Source: DDH964 sp963763205 (GTDB lineage: Bacteria > Desulfobacterota > Desulfuromonadia > Desulfuromonadales > DDH964). From it: a DNA stretch of 64,000 nucleotides. The stretch covers positions 62,001-126,000 of the forward strand of contig CAVXNQ010000018.1 in assembly GCA_963763205.1 (NCBI GenBank), written 5' to 3'. Below are positions 16,660 through 25,120 of this stretch, one piece after another (the first letter of the stretch is position 1; every line of letters begins with the position of its first letter). The translations under genes were made by a program, and so were the position numbers. The notes under the pieces are model-generated. The model had not been told where the DNA came from, ran no database searches, and saw only the letters and a program-made list of their open reading frames with translations.

Positions 16660-16732
16660 GTAGGGGCGGACCTTGTGTCCGCCCTTTTTCGACCAACGGA
16701 TCAAGGTGGGCGAACACAAGGTTCGCCCCTAC
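16660..16732. repeat. Inverted repeat between hemE and hemH
   Basis: GTAGGGGCGGACCTTGTGTC-CGCCC (16660-16684) faces GGGCGAACACAAGGTTCGCC-CCTAC (16708-16732); the 25-nt arms have two mismatched pairs. A T-run (CCCTTTTT) follows the first arm. It starts 4 nt past the hemE stop, so it may attenuate transcription into hemH. The same kind of word is, from memory, widespread in unrelated bacterial genomes. Confidence 0.7.
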
Positions 16733-16749
16733 CTTTTTCAGGATCGAGC

Positions 16750-17727
16750 ATGCCTGATTCCAATCCTCGCGCACTGGTGCTGCTCAACATGGGCGGGCCC
16801 GCCTCGCTGGAAGAGGTCCGGCCGTTCCTGTTCAACGTCTTCTCCGACCGGGAGCTGATCCGGCTGCCGGCCGGGGCGTTGCTGCAGAAACCCTTCGCTC
16901 TGCTGATCAGCCACCTGCGCGCCCGGCGGGTGCGCCTCAACTACCAGGCGATCGGCGGCCGGTCGCCCCTGCTCGACTGGACGCGGCGGCAGGCGCAGGG
17001 GATTGCCGAGCGCCTCGGCGAGAACTGGCTTCCCTACGTGGCGATGCGCTACACGGCGCCGCGCTCGGGAGAGGTGGTGGCCCGGCTCAAGGCTGACGGG
17101 GTGCGCCGGGCGGTGGTTCTCTCCATGTACCCCCACTATACCGGCGCCACCACCGGCAGCAGCATCAACGATTTCAAACGCGCCGTGGCCCGGCACTATC
17201 CGGAGCTGGAGCTGCGCTTCATCGAGCAGTGGTACGATTGGCCGGGCTACCTCGACGCCCTGGCCCATCGCATCGAGGAGGGGCTGGAGCGCTTCCACGA
17301 GCTGCTGCGCGACGAGGTGGTGATCCTCTTCTCCGCCCACGCCCTGCCGCAGAAGTACATCGACGAGGGAGATCCCTACCTCGAGCACGTTCAGGCGACC
17401 GTCAAGGGGGTCATGGAACGGGTCGGCGGGCGTCCCTGGCAGCTCGGCTTTCAGAGCCGCAGCGGCCCGGTAGAGTGGATGGAGCCGGACACCGTCGCGG
17501 TGATGGACCGCCTCGCCGCAGACGGGAAGACCGCCGTCCTCATCGTCCCCATCTCTTTCGTCTCCGACCATATCGAGACCCTCTACGAGATCGACATCGA
17601 GTACCGCCACCATGCCGAACTCCACGGCCTGCACCACTTCCTGCGCGCCCCGTCGCTCAACGACGGCGCCGACTTCCTCGGCGCCATGGCCGACCTGGTA
17701 CGCAGCCGGGAGCCGGCCGATGGCTGA
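16750..17727 (+). CDS. hemH: Ferrochelatase
   Basis: HemH inserts ferrous iron into the porphyrin macrocycle. The 325-aa protein shows the N-terminal LVLLNMGGPASLEEV, the porphyrin-site phrase SMYPHYTGATTGSS and the catalytic His in LFSAHALPQKYID. The acidic metal path ETLYEIDIEY lies near the C-terminus. ATG 16750 gives normal family length, with no strong ribosome site. Its 3' end overlaps the next small gene by 8 nt. Confidence 0.95.
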   Translation: MPDSNPRALVLLNMGGPASLEEVRPFLFNVFSDRELIRLPAGALLQKPFALLISHLRARRVRLNYQAIGGRSPLLDWTRRQAQGIAERLGENWLPYVAMRYTAPRSGEVVARLKADGVRRAVVLSMYPHYTGATTGSSINDFKRAVARHYPELELRFIEQWYDWPGYLDALAHRIEEGLERFHELLRDEVVILFSAHALPQKYIDEGDPYLEHVQATVKGVMERVGGRPWQLGFQSRSGPVEWMEPDTVAVMDRLAADGKTAVLIVPISFVSDHIETLYEIDIEYRHHAELHGLHHFLRAPSLNDGADFLGAMADLVRSREPADG

Positions 17728-17911
17728 GCCCCGCCCCTGCAACCTCTGCGGCCAGCCCTTCACCCCCGCCGCTCCAGCCAGCCCGGCCGAAGAGGCCGGG
17801 GCGATCCTCGCCGCCGAACGCTTCGGCGACGCCGGATCGCTGTGCCGCGACTGCCTGATCAGCCGCGGCACCCTGGCGATGATGTACTGCCCCGAGTTCA
17901 GCGAGGGGTAG
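17720..17911 (+). CDS. Small Cys-rich (zinc-finger-like) protein overlapping hemH
   Basis: The 63-aa product has CNLCGQPF near the N-terminus and CRDC near residue 43, a CxxC...CxxC pattern fit for one metal ion. It starts inside the last codons of hemH, which suggests translational coupling. I do not recognise the family. A metal-handling role next to ferrochelatase is a guess from context. Confidence 0.55.
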   Translation: MAEPRPCNLCGQPFTPAAPASPAEEAGAILAAERFGDAGSLCRDCLISRGTLAMMYCPEFSEG

Positions 17912-17944
17912 GGGCGGGTCCCACGGGACGGGTTTCGGGTCCAG

Positions 17945-17986
17945 AGTCCCCAGCCCCCAGCCCCCAGCCCCCAGCCCCCAGCCCCC
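17945..17986. repeat. Tandem repeat of a 7-nt unit (AGCCCCC)
   Basis: One AGTCCCC unit is followed by five AGCCCCC units. It lies between the heme genes and the mla operon. A related C-rich stretch occurs at 61536-61600. Confidence 0.8.
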
Positions 17987-18037
17987 TCGATTCTCCCCCC
18001 CTTTTAAAAACTCCCTTTGTCAGCTATTCTTATAGCC

Positions 18038-18826
18038 ATGCGACGGCTGCTGGAAAAGATCGGCGACGAGACCCTGTATGTCCTGGAAACCGCAGGACGG
18101 ATGGGGCTTTTTCTGCTGCAGTGCCTGCGCTGCGTACTCACCCCCCCCTACAAGCTCCGGGCGATCCTGCAGCAGATCCAATTCATCGGTGTCCGCTCGA
18201 TCTTCGTAATCATCTTCACCGGCGGCTTCACCGGGATGGTCCTTGGCCTGCAGGGGTACTACACCCTGACCAAGTACGGCTCGGAAAGCGCCCTCGGCTC
18301 GGCGGTGGCGCTGAGCCTGATCCGCGAACTCGGCCCGGTCCTCGCCGCGCTGATGGTCATCGGCCGCGCCGGTTCGGCGATCACCGCCGAAATCGGTATC
18401 ATGCGCAACTCGGAGCAGATCGACGCCCTCGAGTGCATGGCCATCGAGCCCTGTCGCTACCTGATGGCCCCCAAGTTCACCGCGGCGATCCTCTCTTTGC
18501 CGCTGTTGACCTTCATTTTCGACGTGGTCGGCATCTGGGGCGGCTGGCTGGTCGGGGTAAAGCTGCTCGGGGTGAACGAGGGCGCCTACTTCCAGTGGAT
18601 GTACGACAGCGTGGACTGGACCGACATCCGGATGGGGCTGGTCAAGTCGCTGGTCTTCGGGCTGCTGCTGGTCTGGATTTCGGCGGCTAGAGGCTATTAC
18701 CTGCACCTGGAGCGGGAGGGCGGCTTCGGCGCCGAGGGGGTCAGCCGCACCACCACCCGGGCGGTGGTGATGGCCTCGGTCGCGGTGCTGGTCTGGGATT
18801 ACCTGATCAGCGCCATCATGCTGTGA
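18038..18826 (+). CDS. mlaE: Phospholipid ABC transporter permease MlaE
   Basis: MlaE is the inner-membrane permease of the Mla system, which moves phospholipids between the inner and outer membranes. The 262-aa product carries the MlaE family core: FTGGFTGMVLGLQGYY, the LIRELGPVLAALMVIGRAGS signature and a run of membrane helices to the C-terminus. I chose ATG 18038 (MRRLLEKIG); a TTG 21 nt upstream is possible. The mlaF gene begins 15 nt after its stop. Confidence 0.93.
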   Translation: MRRLLEKIGDETLYVLETAGRMGLFLLQCLRCVLTPPYKLRAILQQIQFIGVRSIFVIIFTGGFTGMVLGLQGYYTLTKYGSESALGSAVALSLIRELGPVLAALMVIGRAGSAITAEIGIMRNSEQIDALECMAIEPCRYLMAPKFTAAILSLPLLTFIFDVVGIWGGWLVGVKLLGVNEGAYFQWMYDSVDWTDIRMGLVKSLVFGLLLVWISAARGYYLHLEREGGFGAEGVSRTTTRAVVMASVAVLVWDYLISAIML

Positions 18827-18841
18827 GGTTCTAGGGTGACC

Positions 18842-19648
18842 ATGGCAAAGGAACGACAGCAGCCGGAGGTGGCGATCGAACTGGAGGGGGTGGTCAAGAG
18901 GTTCGGCCGCCAGCTGGTGCTGCGCGGCATCGACCTCAAGGTCATGGCCGGCAAGACCACGGTCATCGTCGGTGCCAGCGGTCAGGGTAAGAGCGTTGTT
19001 CTCAAGCACATGCTCGGGCTGGTGCGTCCCGACCGTGGCCGGGTGCTGGTCTTCGGCCGGGATCTGGCGAAGATCTCCCGAAAAGAACTCAATGCTCTGC
19101 GCATGAATTTCGGGGTGCTGTTTCAGAACGCCGCGCTCTTCGATTCGATGACCGTCTTCGACAACGTGGCGCTGCCGCTGCGCGAACGAACCGCCAAGGA
19201 GGCGGAAGAAATCCGCGAGATTGTCAAAGAACGGCTCGCCCTGATGGGACTCCAGGGGAGCGAAGACAAGTATCCGGCGCAGCTCTCCGGCGGGATGCGC
19301 AAGCGGGTCGGGCTGGCCCGGGCGTTGGTTCTCGATCCCAAGGTGGTCTTCTTCGACGAGCCGACCACGGGGCTTGATGTGCACAAGAGCAACGAGATTT
19401 ATCGACTCTTCTTCGAAACTCAGAAGCAGCTGGGCTACACCGCGGTGATCGTCAGCCATGACGTGCCGAAGATCTTCAAACTCTCCGACTACGTGGCGCT
19501 GCTGGCGGAAGGAAAAATCCAGGGCTGCATGTCGCCGGAAGAGTTTCAACTGGACGAGAATCCGCTGATCCGCAACTACGTGGAGACGACCATGGGTCCG
19601 ATCTACTCGAGTGCCAAGGAGGAACCGGGTTTCTATGAAACGGTTTAA
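18842..19648 (+). CDS. mlaF: Phospholipid ABC transporter ATPase MlaF
   Basis: The 268-aa ATPase has Walker A GASGQGKS, signature LSGGMRKRVGLARAL, Walker B VVFFDEPTTGLD and switch His in VIVSHD. It powers MlaE. Start at ATG 18842; a GTG two codons earlier is also open. The 3' end overlaps mlaD by 14 nt. Confidence 0.95.
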   Translation: MAKERQQPEVAIELEGVVKRFGRQLVLRGIDLKVMAGKTTVIVGASGQGKSVVLKHMLGLVRPDRGRVLVFGRDLAKISRKELNALRMNFGVLFQNAALFDSMTVFDNVALPLRERTAKEAEEIREIVKERLALMGLQGSEDKYPAQLSGGMRKRVGLARALVLDPKVVFFDEPTTGLDVHKSNEIYRLFFETQKQLGYTAVIVSHDVPKIFKLSDYVALLAEGKIQGCMSPEEFQLDENPLIRNYVETTMGPIYSSAKEEPGFYETV

Positions 19649-20081
19649 CCTGGAAATCGCCGTCGGCCTGTTCATGGTGGTCGGCTTCGTCTGCTTCGCC
19701 TGGTTGTCGATCCGGCTTGGCGATGTCAGTCTTTTCTCCCACCGCACCTATGCCATCCATGCCGCCTTCGGCTCGGTCTCCGGGCTCAAGCCGGGGGCGA
19801 CCATCGAGATCGCCGGGGTTCCGATCGGCAAGGTGGCAAAGATCACTCTCGACCAGGAGAGTTACCAGGCGCAGGTGGAGATGGAGATCAATCGCGACGT
19901 CAAACTGCAGGAGGACAGCATTGCCTCGATCCGCACCGCCGGGATCATCGGCGATCGCTACGTGGACATCTCTCCGGGCGGTTCGCCCGAGTTGATCAAG
20001 CCCGACGGGGTGATCACCGAGACCGAGTCGGCGATCAATCTCGAGGAACTGGTCAGCAAGTACATCTTCGAGAAGAAGTAA
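19635..20081 (+). CDS. mlaD: Phospholipid-binding MCE-domain protein MlaD
   Basis: The 148-aa protein has an N-terminal membrane anchor (about residues 7-27) and one MCE domain (AAFGSVSGLKPGATIEIAGVP, then IGKV; SIRTAGIIGDRYVDISPGG). MlaD forms a hexameric periplasmic ring on MlaFE. The start ATG lies inside the end of mlaF, preceded by GGAGGAACC. Confidence 0.94.
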   Translation: MKRFNLEIAVGLFMVVGFVCFAWLSIRLGDVSLFSHRTYAIHAAFGSVSGLKPGATIEIAGVPIGKVAKITLDQESYQAQVEMEINRDVKLQEDSIASIRTAGIIGDRYVDISPGGSPELIKPDGVITETESAINLEELVSKYIFEKK

Positions 20082-20103
20082 CCGGGGCTCCGCCCGATGG
20101 AGG

Positions 20104-20844
20104 ATGAAGGTCATGAACCGCTTTCGCCAAACCGTCCTGGCGCTTCTGCTGCTTCTGGTCCTGGCCGGCGCCGGCCAGGCCCGGGCCGAGGAGCCGTTCG
20201 ATGCCGGCCCCGATCCCTTCGCCGCCGAGGACGCGAAGCTCCAGGTCGCCGATCCCCTCGAACCGTTCAACCGCGGGGTTTTCTGGGTCAACGACAAGCT
20301 CTATTTCTACCTCTTCAAGCCTATCGCCCGCGGCTATCGCGTGGTCCCGGAAGGGGTGCGCAGCCGGATCGGCAACGCCTTTACCAATCTGGCGTTCCCC
20401 ATCCGCTTCGTCAACAGCCTGCTGCAGCTCAAGTTTCGGGGGGCGGCGGTCGAGTTCGACCGTTTCCTGATCAACTCGACCGTCGGCCTCGGCGGATTTT
20501 TCGATCCGGCCAGCAACCTCCCCGAACTCAAGGCCCAGAACGAGGATCTCGGCCAGACCTTCGGCCGCTACGGCATCGGCCATGGCTTCTACCTGGTCCT
20601 GCCGGTGCTGGGGGCCTCCAGCCTGAGGGACGGGGTGGGCACCCTCGGCGACGTCTTCCTCGACCCCTGGTATTACACCGGGCTCACCTGGGCGGAACAG
20701 GGCGGCGTCAAGGGGGGCGAGATCGTCAATTGGCTCTCCCTTGACCGGGATACCTACGAGCAGATCAAGCGGGACGCCATCGACCCCTATCTTTTCATCC
20801 GCAATGCCTACATCCAGCGCCGGCAGGCGCAGGTCGACCAGTAG
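20104..20844 (+). CDS. mlaA: MlaA (VacJ) family outer-membrane lipid transfer protein
   Basis: The 246-aa product has a signal peptide (about residues 1-27, cut near QARA). The MlaA family domain follows: ADPLEPFNRGVFWVND, KPIARGYRVVPEGVR and the RYGIGHGFYLVLPVLG block. MlaA normally is an outer-membrane lipoprotein that removes misplaced phospholipids; I see no clear lipobox Cys here. The ribosome site GGAGG precedes ATG 20104. It sits between mlaD and mlaC in one operon. Confidence 0.92.
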   Translation: MKVMNRFRQTVLALLLLLVLAGAGQARAEEPFDAGPDPFAAEDAKLQVADPLEPFNRGVFWVNDKLYFYLFKPIARGYRVVPEGVRSRIGNAFTNLAFPIRFVNSLLQLKFRGAAVEFDRFLINSTVGLGGFFDPASNLPELKAQNEDLGQTFGRYGIGHGFYLVLPVLGASSLRDGVGTLGDVFLDPWYYTGLTWAEQGGVKGGEIVNWLSLDRDTYEQIKRDAIDPYLFIRNAYIQRRQAQVDQ

Positions 20845-20860
20845 GCCGGGAGTTCGACTT

Positions 20861-21466
20861 ATGAACAGAATGCTGTTGTCTCTGGTTGTCTGCCTGCTGC
20901 TGATCTTGCCCCTGCCGGCGCTGGCGGCACCGAGCGCCATCGACCAGGTCCGGCAGACGGTGGACCAGGTTCTCGGGGTTCTGCGCACCAAGGGTATGGA
21001 TGAAACCGCCCGGCGCGACCAGTTGCGCACCCTGATCCGCGCCCGTTTCGATTTCGCCCTGATGTCGCAATGGACCCTCGGCCCCTACTGGCGCAAGGCC
21101 GACGCGGCCCAGCAGCAGCGTTTCATTGGCCTTTACAGCGATCTGCTGGAGGCGAACTACCTGGGCAAGATCGAAAAGTACTCCGGCGAAAAGGTCAATT
21201 ACCTCGGCGAACGGGTCGAATCAGGACGGGCCGAGGTGCAGACCGAGGTCGTCACCGCCCAGGCGCACATCCCACTGAATTACCGGCTGAGCCTGGAAGG
21301 GGAGGATTGGAAGGTCTACGACGTGGTGATCGAAGGGGTGAGCCTGGTGCGGACCTACCGCGGGACCTTCGGGGAGATCGCCCGCAAGGACGGCATCGAC
21401 GGTCTGCTCGAACAGGTGGCGCAAAAGGTCCGCGAGCAAAAGGCCGGCGCCGGGCCCAAGAGCTGA
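20861..21466 (+). CDS. mlaC: Periplasmic phospholipid shuttle MlaC
   Basis: The 201-aa protein has a signal peptide (cut near ALA-A, residues 22-23). The MlaC (Ttg2D) domain carries RARFDFALMSQWTLGPYWRK, FIGLYSDLLEANYLGKIEKY and WKVYDVVIEGVSLVRTYR. It carries phospholipid between MlaA and the MlaFED complex. It lies 16 nt after mlaA. No MlaB (STAS) gene is present in the operon. Confidence 0.93.
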   Translation: MNRMLLSLVVCLLLILPLPALAAPSAIDQVRQTVDQVLGVLRTKGMDETARRDQLRTLIRARFDFALMSQWTLGPYWRKADAAQQQRFIGLYSDLLEANYLGKIEKYSGEKVNYLGERVESGRAEVQTEVVTAQAHIPLNYRLSLEGEDWKVYDVVIEGVSLVRTYRGTFGEIARKDGIDGLLEQVAQKVREQKAGAGPKS

Positions 21467-21493
21467 TGCCGGCGGCGGGATGAGGAAGCGACG

Positions 21494-21961
21494 ATGATCC
21501 AGCTGGTGCCGGAGAAATGCGCGGAGTTCAAGAGCCAGTTGCGCTGTTTTTACTTTCTGGATGCCGAAGACCTGCCGGAGCTTGCACGGTACTTCACCTG
21601 CGGCCGGGTCCCGGTCGGAGAGACCCTCTGGAGAGAAGGGGCCCCCGGCGATTTCGAGGCGTTCATCATCGCGGGGAAGGTCGAGGTCACCAAGGAGACC
21701 GAATTCCCCGGGCGACAGGTGGTGGTCGGGGTCTACAGCCCGGGAGCAATCATCGGCGAACTCTGCATCATGGAAGGCCGGCCGCGGGCGGTGACCGCCG
21801 TGGCCCTGGAGGAGACCTCGCTGCTGCTGCTCAGCCGGGAGCGTTTCGAGCAGCTGCTGACGGATAACCCGACCCTCGCCGTCAAGCTCCTCAAGGGGAT
21901 GCTCCTGGCGGTTTCGATCCGGTTGCGCAAATCCTTCGAACGCCTTGCCGCCATCTTCTGA
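21494..21961 (+). CDS. Cyclic-nucleotide-binding (CNMP) domain protein
   Basis: The 155-aa protein consists of a single cNMP-binding beta-roll with VPVGETLWREGAPGD, the phosphate-binding cassette-like GAIIGELCIMEGRPRAVTAVA and a C-terminal helix. It lacks a Crp-type helix-turn-helix, so it is not a transcription factor by itself. It lies 27 nt past mlaC on the same strand and could be the last gene of the mla operon, with an unknown regulatory role. It converges with the GGDEF gene, 9 nt apart. Confidence 0.85.
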   Translation: MIQLVPEKCAEFKSQLRCFYFLDAEDLPELARYFTCGRVPVGETLWREGAPGDFEAFIIAGKVEVTKETEFPGRQVVVGVYSPGAIIGELCIMEGRPRAVTAVALEETSLLLLSRERFEQLLTDNPTLAVKLLKGMLLAVSIRLRKSFERLAAIF

Positions 21962-21970
21962 GCGGCCGTC

Positions 21971-24802
21971 TCACCCTCCCGCCTTCGGCTCGCTCCCGCC
22001 GGGGAGCCGGCCGGGGGCATCTCCCCGGAAGAAACAGAAGGCATTGCGCCCCCCCTGCTTGGCCCGGTACATGGCCGCGTCGGCGCTGACCAGCAGCTCG
22101 TCTATTTTGGCGCCGTCATCCGGAAACAGGGCGATGCCGATGGAGCCGGAGATGTCCCCCCGGCCGGCCGGCAGTTCGAAGGGGGTGGCCAGGGATTCCA
22201 GGATCCTCCCGGCGACGACGGCGACGTGATCCGTTTCGCTGACCCGGGGCATGATCACGGTAAATTCGTCGCCGCCCAGCCGTGCCACGGTATCGCTCTG
22301 GCGCACCGCCTCCTGCAGCCGCTCCGCGACCATCCGCAGCAGGCAATCCCCGGCCTCGTGCCCCATGCTGTCGTTGATTTCTTTGAAGTGGTCGAGATCG
22401 ATGAACAACACCGCCACCCGGTAGTTCTCCCGCCGTGCCCGTTCGATGGCCTGATGCAGGCGGTCATGGAAAAGCATCCGGTTGGGAACCCCGGTCAAGG
22501 TGTCGAAGTTGGCCTGCCGCCAGATCTTCTCCTGCAGCTCCTTGCGTTCGGTGATGTCCCGCAGGATGCTCTGCACCGACCACTGACCGCCGTAGAAGAC
22601 CGGGGCGGAACTGACCTCGACATCCACGACGGTACCGTCAAGGCGCAGGATCCGCTGTTCGAGGTAGGGCGCCTCGACATGCTCCGCCTCGACCCGGTCG
22701 ATGCGTTTGGTGATCGTCTCCCGGAATTCGGGATGCACCAGGTCCAGCACCTCCCGGCCGCCGAGCTGTCCGGAGGCGTCGGCGCCGAAGAGGCGGCTGG
22801 CCGCCTGGTTGCCGAAAATCACCCGGTCCCCGCGATGCACCAGGATGGCGTCCGGGGAGCGGTCGATCAGTGACCGGTAGCTCTGCTCACTTTCGCGCAG
22901 AGCCTGTTCCGCCTGCTTGAGGCTGGTCAGGTCCTGCAGCGTTTCGATGGCCGCGACCAGTTCCCCCTGCTGGTTGCGGATCGGCGCCGCCTCGAAGAAG
23001 AGGTAGCGGGTCTTGCCGCCGACCCGGGGAAACCACCCCTCCGCCTGGAGCCCTTCCGGGATCAGCAGGGAGCTGGCGAAAGAGGAGTAAAGGTCGAGCG
23101 TCTCCTCCAGATTGCCGCTGATGATCAGGTCAGCGAGGCAGGGGCGCGGATGATCGTAGAAAGGTTTCCATTGCAGGTTGGTGCCGAGCACTGTGCTCGC
23201 CGCCACGCCGGTCAGTTCCTCGCAGGCCCGGGTCCAGATCAGGACGCGGTGGTTGGTGTCGAGGACGAAGCATGGAACCGCCGAGTTCTGCAGCAGGTTT
23301 TCGGATAATTCCCGCTCCTCGGCCAGGGCCGCCTCGATGGCCTTGCGCTCGGTGATGTCGATCATGGTGCTGATCAATCCCGCCGGTTCCCCCCGGCTGT
23401 TGCGGAAGGCGGATTTGAAAAAGAGGATGTCGTGGCGGGCGCCGTCGGCCAGGACCAGGGACTGTTCGAAGCTGCGGATGATCGACTCGGTCTGGGGCAG
23501 GAGCTCGGCGTCGATGCGCAGGTGGAGTTCGGCGTCGGCGGCGGAGAGGATATCCCTGACGGTTTTGCCCCGCAGTTCCGTCCGGGAGATGCCGTGATTC
23601 AGTTCGAAGGCGACGTTACAGCCGAGATAGCGCCCCGCGGGATCCTTGTAGTAGATGGGGATGGGGACGGAGTCGAGGATCGTCTGCAAAAAATCGAGCC
23701 GCTCCCGGGAGAGGGCGGTCTGCTCCGCGACCTCGCTCATCAGCTGGTTGAAGGCTCCGGCCAGGATGCCGATCTCGTCGCGGCTTTTCACCTCCAGTGG
23801 CTGCCGCGGTTCGGGACGGGCGCTGAGGGCGCGCACCTGGTCGGTCAGTTGCTGCAGCGGGCGGATCTGTCGGCGGGTGTTCAACCAGACGGCCAGGGTG
23901 CCGATGGCCAGCGCCGCCAGCACTCCGGCCAGGGCGTAGTTTCGGGCTTGGTCCAGAGGGGCGTAGGCTTCGGCCTGGGGATAATTGGCGGCCAGGATCC
24001 AATCGGTGCCGGCCAGGTGCTTGAAGGAGACCAGCATCGGTACTCCCCGCGAGTTGACGGTCTCGCCGCTGCCTTCGAAGCCTTCGATCGCCTTGTCGAA
24101 GAGGCGGTTGGCGCCCGGCGGCACGTCGTGCTGCAGCACCCGCGTCGGGTCGGGATGCATGATCATCAGTCGGTTGGTGTTGAACAGATAGTAGTAGCCG
24201 GTCTCCCCGATGCGGGCGTGGGAGAGGGCGCCGAGGAAGTTGTTTTTGGTCAGATCGAGGCTGCCGGCAATGACGCCGGCGAGGTGGCCTTGGCGGTCGA
24301 AAACCGGCGCGGTGAAGTTGACCGCCGGGTGGTTGTGGACCTGGCTCGAGCGGTAGGGTTCGGAGATGATCGGCCCGCCGCTGGCGACGGTGCGCCGGAA
24401 GTAGGCGCGGAAGGAATAGTCCAGGCCCCGGCGGCCCGGTTTGAAGGGCCACTCCGCCACCATTCGCCCGGCGGGGGAAAAGACGAAAATGCCGTTGTCG
24501 AAAAATTGGGTGGTTCCGAGCCCCAGGTTCTGGTCGAGAAATGCCTGGGTCCGATCCGGATCGGCGAGGATTTCCGGGGGCAGGCTCGCCGCGGTCGCGA
24601 CGATCAGCTGGCGGCCATCGGCCAGCTGCTGGTCGAGCTCCGCAGCGATGACGCTGACCATGGCGAACTGCTGGTGGCCGATGAAAGACTGGAATGTTCC
24701 GGAGAAGAAGTGCAGGGTGGCGCTGCCGAGCAGGGCCAGCAGGCCCGCCAGCAGCAGGCAGGCGGTTCCGGACAGCTTGGTTTTCAGGCTGAGTGACGGC
24801 AC
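21971..24802 (-). CDS. Diguanylate cyclase with Cache, HAMP and PAS sensor domains
   Basis: The 943-aa protein has a membrane helix (about residues 8-30), a periplasmic dCache-like domain (to about 285), a second helix (290-310), HAMP, three PAS domains (about 370-760) and a C-terminal GGDEF domain. The active-site motif is RLGGDEF, with an upstream inhibitory-site RxxD (RQSD). There is no EAL domain. It should make cyclic di-GMP in response to a periplasmic or redox signal. The start is GTG 24802, preceded by GAAGGAAAA. The c-di-GMP link may matter for the MshEN proteins at 37.1 and 44.5 kb. Confidence 0.92.
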   Translation of the reverse strand: MPSLSLKTKLSGTACLLLAGLLALLGSATLHFFSGTFQSFIGHQQFAMVSVIAAELDQQLADGRQLIVATAASLPPEILADPDRTQAFLDQNLGLGTTQFFDNGIFVFSPAGRMVAEWPFKPGRRGLDYSFRAYFRRTVASGGPIISEPYRSSQVHNHPAVNFTAPVFDRQGHLAGVIAGSLDLTKNNFLGALSHARIGETGYYYLFNTNRLMIMHPDPTRVLQHDVPPGANRLFDKAIEGFEGSGETVNSRGVPMLVSFKHLAGTDWILAANYPQAEAYAPLDQARNYALAGVLAALAIGTLAVWLNTRRQIRPLQQLTDQVRALSARPEPRQPLEVKSRDEIGILAGAFNQLMSEVAEQTALSRERLDFLQTILDSVPIPIYYKDPAGRYLGCNVAFELNHGISRTELRGKTVRDILSAADAELHLRIDAELLPQTESIIRSFEQSLVLADGARHDILFFKSAFRNSRGEPAGLISTMIDITERKAIEAALAEERELSENLLQNSAVPCFVLDTNHRVLIWTRACEELTGVAASTVLGTNLQWKPFYDHPRPCLADLIISGNLEETLDLYSSFASSLLIPEGLQAEGWFPRVGGKTRYLFFEAAPIRNQQGELVAAIETLQDLTSLKQAEQALRESEQSYRSLIDRSPDAILVHRGDRVIFGNQAASRLFGADASGQLGGREVLDLVHPEFRETITKRIDRVEAEHVEAPYLEQRILRLDGTVVDVEVSSAPVFYGGQWSVQSILRDITERKELQEKIWRQANFDTLTGVPNRMLFHDRLHQAIERARRENYRVAVLFIDLDHFKEINDSMGHEAGDCLLRMVAERLQEAVRQSDTVARLGGDEFTVIMPRVSETDHVAVVAGRILESLATPFELPAGRGDISGSIGIALFPDDGAKIDELLVSADAAMYRAKQGGRNAFCFFRGDAPGRLPGGSEPKAGG

Positions 24803-24980
24803 CCGGACAGTTTTCCTTCGCGGCGGCTATTAAGGGGCGGGGATCATTTAAGCTTATCAATTTACCAGGGATTTTTGGCGAATGAAAGCACTTTGGCCGG
24901 CGCAGGGCAGGACCCGGCGATTGCGGCCTCCGGGTGGGGGGTTAGACTGGAGGGAAAACGGCTCGCCAGGGAGGTCGCTG

Positions 24981-25117
24981 ATGGATCTGGGACTTAAGCA
25001 GAAGGTGGCCCTGGTGACCGGGTCGAGCAAGGGGATCGGGCTGGCGGCGGTGGTCGCCTTCCTTGCTTCGGCGGCGCCAACTGGCGGGTCGACGGCGGTT
25101 CGGCGGCGAGTGCCTGA
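24981..25117 (+). pseudogene. Decayed short-chain dehydrogenase/reductase, both ends left
   Basis: ATG 24981, behind GGGAGG, opens a typical SDR N-terminus: MDLGLKQKVALVTGSSKGIG (the TGxxxGxG cofactor motif). After a few codons the sequence jumps to SDR C-terminal phrases: VVAFLAS and, one frame over, GANWRVDGGSAASA-like sequence (ANWRVDGG) with a stop at 25115-25117. About 200 internal codons are missing, and a second small change shifts the frame. This is a real deletion, unlike the single-base frameshifts elsewhere. Confidence 0.75.
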
Positions 25118-25120
25118 ACC

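Noticed and set aside
17945..17986. Possible CRISPR-like repeat
   Set aside because: Units are 7 nt with no spacers; a plain tandem repeat. No cas gene is present.
18020..19747. 575-codon minus-strand frame
   Set aside because: Antisense to mlaE and mlaF.
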